From Tannerella sp. (lineage in GTDB: Bacteria > Bacteroidota > Bacteroidia > Bacteroidales > Tannerellaceae): a stretch of DNA of 7,603 nt. The translations under genes and the position numbers were made by a program. Each line of letters opens with the position of its first letter. The stretch's first letter is position 1. This document shows, piece after piece, positions 1-6,018 of this stretch. The stretch spans positions 1-7,603 of the forward strand of contig JAITBC010000010.1 of NCBI GenBank assembly GCA_031283785.1, written 5' to 3'. Under the pieces are notes generated by a model. It was given only the letters and a program-made list of their open reading frames with translations, was not told the origin of the DNA and made no database searches.

Positions 1-176
1 TGTGTCCGCTTGTTTCCTGATCCCCCTTTTGATGCCTTTTCTTCTCTTTGACTGCCGAAGAAAGTACCGTTTCGACGCCAAAAATTCATCAGATAACGAA
101 GAACACGTATAAAAATCGAACCGAAAAATTCTCCCTGCCTCTACTGTATTTTTACCGAAACAACCAAATTATTTGA

Positions 177-211
177 TTGCGGATTTTAGGGTCTTTTTCT
201 TTTATCCGCAA
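177..211. repeat. Perfect 8-bp inverted repeat
   Basis: TTGCGGAT at 177-184 is exactly inverted as ATCCGCAA at 204-211, with a 19-nt T-rich spacer. The spacer carries TAGGGTC (187-193), which is inverted as GACCCTA at 281-287 inside the loop of the next inverted repeat. It could be a hairpin or a protein-binding dyad. One such repeat is not beyond chance in a window of this size. Confidence 0.4.
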
Positions 212-259
212 AGTTTTTCGAGTTCCACCCTTCGGCTTTTCACAGAAAGACTCAAGGCT

Positions 260-299
260 GGAAGCAATCCATAAAAAATCGACCCTATGAATTGCTTCC
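260..299. repeat. Perfect 9-bp inverted repeat
   Basis: GGAAGCAAT at 260-268 is exactly inverted as ATTGCTTCC at 291-299, with a 22-nt loop. No T-run follows the stem on either strand, so it is a poor fit to an intrinsic terminator. It lies about 120 bp past the stop codon of the TM2-like gene. It could be a processing hairpin or an operator-like dyad, or chance. Confidence 0.4.
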
Positions 300-419
300 C
301 ATTCAGTATCTATTCGCACAAAAAACTTCGGCTTCGCATACCTCGCAAGGCTGGATCCTTTTTCATACGCTTTTCTGCTTTATACCTCATTTTAGGACGG
401 ATGAATACCCGTTTTCCGG

Positions 420-1091
420 TCAGAACTCCATCCTGAACGACAAACCAGCATACAGTTCTTTGCGTAACTGTAGCCCTTTCGCCGGATGCTCATACGAAAT
501 GTTTGGACGTAATTTGAGCTGTGCGCCTTCGCCCACATTCCACGTCAATGCAGCATTCCTGCGATTGATTCGGGCGGCCGAAATGGGTGCGTCTATCATC
601 GACCACAGGGCTGTGCCGACTACAACGAGCGCCCCGAGGCCAACCAGTTCACCGTCTCCACCGTTGTCAATGTCTTCAGCTCCGGCATACAGACAACCAA
701 GCCCTCCTGTAGCCAGCGCCGTCATGGTGATACCTTTTCCGATACTGCCGTTATAGAACTGTCCGATACCGGGGTAGACCCATGACAGGAACCATGCGAG
801 GAAAGGGCTTTTCCTGCGATACGCCGGCGCATCGGTTTGCGCTAATGCCACGTCATAAAAGTCAAACTTCTCATACGCAAGCCCTGTTTCAGCCTCCGAC
901 GTTTCCGACGCATCCAAAGCGGTGGTTGCGACGGTTACTTCCGTTTCCGTCGCTTCCCATGTTGCTGTTGCGCCTGCTGTTTCCAGCGTTATCGCCTCTT
1001 CCTGCCCATACGCACAGAGCGTCGACATTGTACTCATCATTGACACTGCTGCCAATCCCACTAATACTTTTCTTACATCTACTTTTTTCAT
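420..1091 (-). CDS. Exported TM2/DUF5683-like membrane protein
   Basis: A 223-aa protein when started at the ATG at 1089-1091. I chose that start because it gives a normal signal peptide (MKKVDVRK followed by a hydrophobic stretch, probable cleavage near AYG/QEE). An upstream in-frame ATG at 1136 would add 15 residues ahead of the signal and would run through a strong leader hairpin. Residues about 30-70 are a Thr/Ala/Glu-rich linker. Residues about 94-137 form a hydrophobic hairpin with the core YPGIGQFYNG, typical of TM2/DUF5683 families, and a third hydrophobic segment lies near 148-166. The last 30 residues alternate like beta strands and end in Phe (LSFRMEF), reminiscent of outer-membrane strands. 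TM2-type proteins have no general biochemical role that can be assigned; envelope location is inferred. Family call is fairly sure, function unknown. Confidence 0.85.
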   Translation of the reverse strand: MKKVDVRKVLVGLAAVSMMSTMSTLCAYGQEEAITLETAGATATWEATETEVTVATTALDASETSEAETGLAYEKFDFYDVALAQTDAPAYRRKSPFLAWFLSWVYPGIGQFYNGSIGKGITMTALATGGLGCLYAGAEDIDNGGDGELVGLGALVVVGTALWSMIDAPISAARINRRNAALTWNVGEGAQLKLRPNISYEHPAKGLQLRKELYAGLSFRMEF

Positions 1092-1108
1092 TTTACGGTC
1101 TGTTTTGT

Positions 1109-1124
1109 GCCCCCTTGCGGGGGC
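1109..1124 (-). promoter_or_regulatory. Leader hairpin with GCAA tetraloop before TM2-like gene
   Basis: On the minus strand GCCCCC, loop GCAA, then GGGGGC form a perfect 6-bp all-GC stem closed by a GNRA tetraloop. It ends 17 nt before the chosen ATG at 1091, in an otherwise AT-rich leader. It could stabilise the 5' end of the mRNA or limit ribosome entry. No U-run follows, so it is not an intrinsic terminator. The structure is seen directly; the role is inferred. Confidence 0.5.
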
Positions 1125-1161
1125 GGTTAAATACATTTTATGATTTATCTCTCTTTTGGTT

Positions 1162-1254
1162 TTAAAATTCTTCCCTTGCTCTTTTGTCCGGATTCCCGGA
1201 TGCCGCCGTTTTGTGTTTGTCTGAACCCTCGTCTTTTTTATAGACTATTTCCAT
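1162..1254 (-). CDS. Possible 30-codon small ORF with strong Shine-Dalgarno
   Basis: ATG at 1252-1254 reads 30 codons to TAA at 1162-1164. The start is preceded by GAGGAGG (1260-1266) with a 5-nt spacer, an unusually good Shine-Dalgarno match for a Bacteroidales genome. The product begins MEIVYKKDEGSDK, is very hydrophilic and charged, and has no membrane segment or known motif. It lies between the M64 gene and the TM2-like gene, so it could be a leader ORF for the latter or chance. A small inverted repeat (1187-1200, TCCGG/CCGGA) falls inside it. I do not recognise it and rate it low. Confidence 0.2.
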   Translation of the reverse strand: MEIVYKKDEGSDKHKTAASGNPDKRAREEF

Positions 1255-1380
1255 ACTTACCTCCTCACCCCGTTCCGTTCTTGAACTACGGTCAGGATTT
1301 CAACCGGTCGTTTTTCGTAAGAGGTGGAATTAACTCTATTTTTTTTGAGGTACGTATTGACATGTCGAATATCGTATGTT

Positions 1381-3483
1381 TTATTTTCGGCTTTTGGAGC
1401 GGTACTTTCCGATATCCAGACCAATTTTCACGATAGGCGGAGCTAACGGGATGAAATTTTCATCTCCAGCCCCCCAACGTACCTCTGAAGGATATTCGGG
1501 AACAATATCTTCCTGAAGGAACTGCGATAAAGAATAGCTGAAACCTGCAAGTTTTTTAATGCGTCTCACTTGCGCCCAGCGACTCGGAGCGTTGAAATAG
1601 AACACATTGTTATTCATGCAACTATTGTACTCCGGCCTCCATATCCCTTTCCCATACATATATGCACCTTCATAAGTATCAACCATACTATATTTGGGCT
1701 TATTGGCAAAATCTTTCCATGATGTCAGTAAAATATCATTATAGAAATCGATATTTTCACACCATCCCATCAACTTAAATTCATTAATGCGATTTTTTTC
1801 ATCATCGGGAATTGTTTCTTTCGGATTATAAATATATTCATCCTGTAATTTTGCAAAACCATGGCCTCCCGCTTCATGGACAACCAGTTCTTTGAAATAG
1901 CTGCCTGCCGGACACATACTGATGGAAAATCCATTTCCGAAATCGGTATCTGGCTCTCCAAAATAATACATTTCGCAAGTGCCTGCATATATATATGCAT
2001 TGATAGGCATAATAACTGTTATATCATCAATATCGACGGTTTCCAATTCGGAAATTTCATCACAATATTCAATGACGGTATATGCATTACAATCAATCCC
2101 GGTTGAAAGACCTCCTTCCCAACGCGTTTTGAATTTTGTGTCGGCTATCGTATTTTCTGATTCTATGCTGATACCTGCCTCGTTAGATACGGCTACCACC
2201 ATATATACGTTGAAGTGGTCTCTGTATTCGGTATAAGGATAGACGGAGAAAAAATGTTCGGTAGCGGCACGCATATCCTGTTCGTATTTTCCGTTGCCTT
2301 TGAGCATTTCTTCAGACGTATATCCGTCACCCATCATCACCAGATTTATTCCCGTTCCGACAGTAGCGCTTTGTAATTTAACAACTTCTTTATCGGAATA
2401 GAATTTGGTTGTATATCCGCTTTGAGTAACCGTAACACTTTCGCTTAAACCTCCGGCGGAAATGTGAACAGTAGCCTGCCGTGAATTCACATCTGTGTTC
2501 TCAGATACCGATATATTCAATTGAGTATCCGTTTTGTCAGCAGTGATCCAGTCTCCGGTTTTTATGATGCTATATTCCCATGCCGGTTGATCGGTAGTTA
2601 CGATAATCGACTCCTCGGAACTATCTTCGGGCAAATTAACCTCTGTGGTCGATACGGACAGATAACGACTTTCGGTGTTACGTTCCCAATGGTCGATGGT
2701 TATCCCATTCCCGTCCGATATAAACAGGCTTGCATTCAACGTGAAAAGGTTGCCCGTTGCAGGGTTGAAATCCTTCACAAGCGAGGAAAGGTCATGGGTT
2801 AGGCTGGTGGCGTACCCATTCTCAAGTTCAACGTTCAATGTAAGGTTGGGTCTTGTTGATGGCTCAAACCCCAGCAGCCTCGGCATGGCGGTAGCATAGA
2901 ATGAACTTTGGGATAAAGGAAAAGAAACAGACGAAGGTTTTGAAAGTGCATTTGTCTGCATATTCACTTCCGACGCCACGCCCTCCAGCGTCGCACGGAT
3001 CACTTTTACCCGATTTATCATAGCGGCAGGCTTGATAGCCAGGGATAATTTCAAATCACCGGTTTGACGACGCATCACTGCGGTATGATCTACATCCTGG
3101 TCTTGTTGCGTATGTACCTCTCCGAAAGAGGAAAAGAACGCTCCCGGATGAGCCGTTATTCCGGCGCCATCGTCGGTCACAACTGCTTTGCTTCCGAAGA
3201 TAGTGATGTTTTCCGCTGGATTGTATACATACAGCGCAACATCGCCCGGCTCCACAACCAGATTGTTTCTTTCGCCGCTAAGCCCGTTGAAATCCTGGAT
3301 AGATCCGGAAGGATAGATGACGCGCGCCTTATAACTTTCCGGTATCGCATTTCCATTTTGCGACCATTCCGTTGTCAGAATAATACCCCCATCGTCAGGA
3401 TGCGATGTGTTGAAATCATCGCATCCTGAGAAAGCAAGTATCGTAATGACAAGGAGCAAATGTTTGACCTTGTTCATGACCAT
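1381..3483 (-). CDS. Lipoprotein with DUF5119-like, BACON and M64 peptidase domains
   Basis: A 700-aa predicted lipoprotein. The signal peptide ends in the lipobox FSGC with the lipidated Cys at residue 21, followed by Asp-Asp. Residues about 22-270 resemble the DUF5119 family of Bacteroidetes lipoproteins (DDGGIILTTEW..., IPESY, VYNPAENITIFG). Residues 274-355 form a BACON domain (Trp302, Trp312, Arg335, ending VTVTQSG). Residues about 356-645 are an M64 (IgA-peptidase-like) zinc peptidase domain: GINLVMMGDGYTSEEM at 378-393 and VVHEAGGHGFAKLQDEY at 534-550, with His536, Glu537, His541 and Asp548 as the likely catalytic and metal residues. It probably cleaves an extracellular protein at the cell surface; the substrate cannot be read from sequence. 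The ATG at 3481-3483 directly abuts the upstream stop (TAAATG); the ATG two codons later (3475-3477) gives an equally good signal peptide and may be the true start. Translational coupling with the upstream lipoprotein is likely. Confidence 0.88.
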   Translation of the reverse strand: MVMNKVKHLLLVITILAFSGCDDFNTSHPDDGGIILTTEWSQNGNAIPESYKARVIYPSGSIQDFNGLSGERNNLVVEPGDVALYVYNPAENITIFGSKAVVTDDGAGITAHPGAFFSSFGEVHTQQDQDVDHTAVMRRQTGDLKLSLAIKPAAMINRVKVIRATLEGVASEVNMQTNALSKPSSVSFPLSQSSFYATAMPRLLGFEPSTRPNLTLNVELENGYATSLTHDLSSLVKDFNPATGNLFTLNASLFISDGNGITIDHWERNTESRYLSVSTTEVNLPEDSSEESIIVTTDQPAWEYSIIKTGDWITADKTDTQLNISVSENTDVNSRQATVHISAGGLSESVTVTQSGYTTKFYSDKEVVKLQSATVGTGINLVMMGDGYTSEEMLKGNGKYEQDMRAATEHFFSVYPYTEYRDHFNVYMVVAVSNEAGISIESENTIADTKFKTRWEGGLSTGIDCNAYTVIEYCDEISELETVDIDDITVIMPINAYIYAGTCEMYYFGEPDTDFGNGFSISMCPAGSYFKELVVHEAGGHGFAKLQDEYIYNPKETIPDDEKNRINEFKLMGWCENIDFYNDILLTSWKDFANKPKYSMVDTYEGAYMYGKGIWRPEYNSCMNNNVFYFNAPSRWAQVRRIKKLAGFSYSLSQFLQEDIVPEYPSEVRWGAGDENFIPLAPPIVKIGLDIGKYRSKSRK

Positions 3484-5469
3484 TTATTTAAGCAGTTTTT
3501 GCAAGATCTTTTTGTTATTCTTATCAGGGAAATCTTTCCCGTCAACGGCATCGGATAGCATTTGCCTCATTACAGAAGCGCTTATCTCCTTAAATTTGTA
3601 TTTCTTCAAGTCGGCAGAATTTAGCATTAGCATACCGGCGTTTTCAATCACTGCATCTTCGGCGGATTGCGGAGCTGAAGAAGATGAGGATACTACTAAT
3701 TTGGCATTTGTATAGACATCAGTGAAATATCCATCAGTTACACCGGTCTGTTTATTTACCCCTAAGACTCCTACGGCAAGATTACCCATTCCACTGGAGA
3801 AATCAAAAGTCCTGGTACTGCTGTTATAGCTGACAATATGTTCATAGTCTGCCCCTGCGATACGAATCACGTCTCCTGATACTAAACCTACACGGAGATA
3901 ACCATCATAAATACTGTTTCCTGCAACTTTAGTTTTTGTATCCAGTATGTATTGCCCTCCCTTGTAATTGCAATAGATTGAAATACTTTCATTTCCCCAA
4001 TTCGTAATTGTGAAACGCGAAGGAGTACCTGAAGTAGTATTTGGAGACACTCTTCCGCTCCATGATTTAGCGTTAGAGGAAGATATCCATGGCGTGCCGG
4101 TTGCGGAGTAGCTGCCGTTGGGATAGGAAGGGGCAGTGACACAGTCCGGCTCATCCGATTCATCTATAAATGAAATGGAGCCGGTATATTTTATGTGTAT
4201 ACCGCTAACCCCGGCGCCCGTATTGGCGTCCTCGCCTGAGAAATTAGTGGAAATGGCATATCCGCTACCCGACGAAGTTTGGATGGTAAAAGTTCCACCC
4301 GTGATTAAATACTTACTGGCATTATTAATATACGTACGTGTCCCTGTAATACCACTCTCCCACATGCCAGGAAAGCATGTTCTTAGCGCTTTCGTCTGAT
4401 TGACAGAATAAGTCCCGGTTGGTAACACGAATTTTTTGGGACATTCAGGTTTTGTGCCATATCCGTAAATCAGCACACCTGTGCTCGAATTATTGGAATT
4501 GTACAAATCCAGCATAAAAAGCGCCGTTCCGGTGTTCGTAGAACCGACGTAATAAGCGCGGCAACTGTTGTAAGTAACATCAAGAGGAACGGTTGCGGCT
4601 TGTGCCACCGTCAATGTTCTATCGGGAGCCGTTCCCGCCGCAATCCGGACGGTCGCGCTACGGGTTGATGAAGATGTATTTGCTGTAACGCTAACCTTTA
4701 ATGTGTTGCCCTGTTCCTCTAATCGCACCCATGAAGCATCTGTAGCAGCGCTCCAACTGGATGCGGTTGTCGTAATTGTTACCGGTTTTACGCCGGTTTC
4801 ATCTGCTTCAAACGAAAGTGATGACGGGCTGATAGATAATGTGTGAGCTTTGGCTTGCGTTACCGTCAGCGTCTCTTCATCGGCGTTTCCTGCTGTGATT
4901 TTTATCGTGGCAGTACGGGGAGAGGTGGTGGTGTTCTTTGTGGAAACGTTTACCGTCAGCGTGTTACCTTGTTTGGAAAGCTTAACCCATGAAGCATTGG
5001 TTGTCGCATCCCAAGTTGACGCAGTGGTCTTAACAGATACCGGTTTGTCTCCGGTCTCGTCTGATTCGTACGTGAGCGATCCCGGATCAAGGGAAAGGCT
5101 GTTCTTGGCGTTTTGCGTAATCGAAATCAAAACGGGATCGGCATTACCGGCCTCGATGGTGATTGTCGCATTTCGCGATTTTTGGGTATCGGAATACTTT
5201 TGAACCAAGATGTAGAGGGTATTCTCGAAACTGGAGGCTGATACCCAATCCTTGTCGTCGTCCGACAAGAGAAAAGTCCACTCAGAAGCACTGGTCGTTA
5301 TTGTTGCGGTTTGTACCTCTGTATCATCCGCTTCAAATGTAAACTGAGTTTCTGAAACGGTCAAGGTGTCCGGTTCCGGTTCTGGACGAAACCAGTTACA
5401 ACTAAAAATAAATAGCGTACTGACAATGGCAGTAGCTAATGTCACGAATTTAAATCTAAAATTTCTCAT
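3484..5469 (-). CDS. Surface lipoprotein with three tandem BACON domains
   Basis: A 661-aa predicted lipoprotein. The signal peptide ends in the lipobox IFSC (Cys24), followed by an acidic, Pro-rich linker. Three BACON modules follow at about 35-120, 124-206 and 210-292, each with two Trp (64/75, 153/161, 239/247), an NTL strand, an Arg before a Thr/Ile strand, and a closing TQ or AQ motif. BACON domains are Ig-like modules common in Bacteroidales surface proteins and proposed to bind carbohydrate or mucin. Residues about 297-436 match a beta-rich pattern common in Bacteroides BACON lipoproteins (AYYVG, LPTGTYSV, GGTFTIQTSSGSGY, YTGSISF). A second beta-rich region runs from about 447 to 593. 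A Ser-rich linker then leads to a basic, probably helical tail (605-661). No enzyme motif is seen. It is the first gene of the pair with the M64 lipoprotein, so a binding partner or targeting subunit is plausible. Confidence 0.88.
   Translation of the reverse strand: MRNFRFKFVTLATAIVSTLFIFSCNWFRPEPEPDTLTVSETQFTFEADDTEVQTATITTSASEWTFLLSDDDKDWVSASSFENTLYILVQKYSDTQKSRNATITIEAGNADPVLISITQNAKNSLSLDPGSLTYESDETGDKPVSVKTTASTWDATTNASWVKLSKQGNTLTVNVSTKNTTTSPRTATIKITAGNADEETLTVTQAKAHTLSISPSSLSFEADETGVKPVTITTTASSWSAATDASWVRLEEQGNTLKVSVTANTSSSTRSATVRIAAGTAPDRTLTVAQAATVPLDVTYNSCRAYYVGSTNTGTALFMLDLYNSNNSSTGVLIYGYGTKPECPKKFVLPTGTYSVNQTKALRTCFPGMWESGITGTRTYINNASKYLITGGTFTIQTSSGSGYAISTNFSGEDANTGAGVSGIHIKYTGSISFIDESDEPDCVTAPSYPNGSYSATGTPWISSSNAKSWSGRVSPNTTSGTPSRFTITNWGNESISIYCNYKGGQYILDTKTKVAGNSIYDGYLRVGLVSGDVIRIAGADYEHIVSYNSSTRTFDFSSGMGNLAVGVLGVNKQTGVTDGYFTDVYTNAKLVVSSSSSAPQSAEDAVIENAGMLMLNSADLKKYKFKEISASVMRQMLSDAVDGKDFPDKNNKKILQKLLK
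4594..5367 (-). repeat. Three tandem BACON-coding repeats
   Basis: Within the lipoprotein gene, three consecutive segments of about 250-260 bp (5110-5367, 4852-5100 and 4594-4842) encode successive BACON domains. The second and third are clearly closer to each other (SWVKLSKQGNTL versus SWVRLEEQGNTL, and shared TASTW/TASSW) than to the first. This suggests a more recent duplication of that pair. Copy number could vary between strains by recombination. Confidence 0.75.
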
Positions 5470-5522
5470 AAGTCAAATAATTTAAAAATTTACAGTTAGA
5501 ATATATAAATGCTATTATGTTT

Positions 5523-5551
5523 TTTGATGATTGTTCGTAATTGTACCTTTG
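5523..5551 (+). promoter_or_regulatory. Candidate plus-strand Bacteroidales promoter
   Basis: TACCTTTG at 5544-5551 matches the Bacteroidales -7 consensus TAnnTTTG exactly. A T-run ending TTTG (5523-5526) lies 17 nt upstream, slightly shorter than the usual spacing of about 19-21. It is followed by GGAGG (5553-5557) and an ATG at 5565-5567 that opens only 21 codons (stop 5628-5630). Transcription would run antisense to the decayed DUF5675-like ORF and the HU-like gene. It could be a relic of a deleted gene, an antisense RNA promoter, or chance. Confidence 0.3.
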
Positions 5552-5658
5552 TGGAGGTCAGTCCATGAGTGGCTATAAACCCATGTTGAAATGGCAAACT
5601 GGATGCGTGCATCACCATATCGGCATATAACCCCGGCACGTCCAACAGTCGCGGCAGC

Positions 5659-5683
5659 ACCCGCCGTTTAGCGGGCGGCGGGT
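5659..5683. repeat. GC-rich 8-bp inverted repeat inside decayed ORF
   Basis: ACCCGCCG at 5659-5666 is perfectly inverted as CGGCGGGT at 5676-5683, with a 9-nt loop. It encodes the NPPPAKRR segment of the DUF5675-like ORF, exactly where family-conserved sequence appears to be missing. Short GC-rich inverted repeats promote deletion by replication slippage, which fits the gap. The repeat is seen directly; the deletion mechanism is inferred. Confidence 0.55.
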
Positions 5684-5887
5684 TGGCCGTTTCATGCGCC
5701 GCCTTTATCCGGCGTATCTCTTCCGGAGGCATCGTTTGAGTCAGTCCGCGGTCGGCATCTTTCAGCGTGTCACGGAAATATTCGCCGTCGATGTAACGTG
5801 CACCAACCGTGTCACCCTTTCGCAAAAATCGTCTTTTTAATCTCACTTCCATCTCTTTTTATTTAAACCATCTCCTTTTCGTTTTTA

Positions 5888-5975
5888 CGAGATAACCGTC
5901 TCGCTATCGCGAGATGACCGTCTCACTGTTGCGAGATGGCCATCTCGCTGTTGTGAGATGACCGTCTCGCGAGAC
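5888..5975. repeat. Four tandem 22-bp units rich in palindromes
   Basis: Four head-to-tail 22-bp units begin at 5888, 5910, 5932 and 5954. Each is built on GAGATGACCGTCTC or a close variant (GAGATAACCGTCTC, GAGATGGCCATCTC). The third contains an 18-bp perfect palindrome, GCGAGATGGCCATCTCGC (5931-5948), and the array ends in a 14-bp perfect palindrome, CGTCTCGCGAGACG (5963-5976). Across unit borders there are three hairpins with 4-nt loops: 5899-5914, 5921-5936 and 5942-5959; the last two each contain one non-Watson-Crick position. The array fills the gap between the HU-like gene and the DUF5675-like ORF. Possible roles are operator sites, cruciform substrate for the HU-like protein, or RNA hairpins tuning downstream expression. 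Confidence 0.85.
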
Positions 5976-6018
5976 GAATGTCGGTAGATCCCGCATCCCC
6001 GCATGGCTACACCCGGTT

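Larger units (their letters stand above)
1..419. other. Intergenic region without a supported gene, left edge
   Basis: This stretch lies downstream of the TM2-like gene on the minus strand. I find no convincing coding region. A minus-strand frame is open from about 145 to the left edge, with an ATG at 87-89, but it shows no recognisable protein features and no ribosome-binding site. Two perfect inverted repeats (177-211 and 260-299) are listed separately. I see no clear intrinsic terminator with a T-run for the gene that ends at 420. Confidence 0.6.
5496..5852 (-). pseudogene. Decayed DUF5675-like ORF
   Basis: A 118-aa ORF starting ATGGAAGTG after an A-rich leader with AGGAG upstream. Residues 1-56 match the N-terminal half of DUF5675 proteins as I know them: LKRRF, YIDGEYFRDTL, DADRGL, MPPEEIRRIK, ETA. 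The family normally continues with an AIPxGxY strand region, then VPGFxGIxIHAGN and a Cys-containing IxVG motif. Here the middle is replaced by NPPPAKRR before VLPRLLDVPG, and the HAGN/ILVG end is lost: after MHAS the ORF runs into AT-rich sequence that looks like the leader of the next gene. A missing internal block plus a lost C-terminus point to a remnant. It follows the HU-like gene, a context where small phage-like or amidase-type genes are common in Bacteroidales. It might still be a short functional variant. Confidence 0.55.

Noticed and set aside
1..145. Open minus-strand frame running off the left edge, with an ATG at 87-89
   Set aside because: Fewer than 50 open codons, no recognisable protein features and no ribosome-binding site. 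A partial gene cannot be excluded but is not supported.
1092..1136. Longer N-terminus for the TM2-like protein from the ATG at 1134-1136
   Set aside because: It puts 15 residues before a normal signal peptide and would translate through a strong leader hairpin.
3591..3599. TAAATTTG match to a -7 box on the plus strand
   Set aside because: It is inside the coding sequence of the triple-BACON gene, with no plus-strand gene following it.
5470..5495. TTATTTG just before the triple-BACON start as a -7 box
   Set aside because: It does not fit TAnnTTTG and would place transcription start at or inside the start codon.
5888..5976. CRISPR array or integration site as an explanation for the 22-bp repeats
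   Set aside because: The units are contiguous without unique spacers, no cas genes or integrase are present, and no duplicated target sequence flanks the array.
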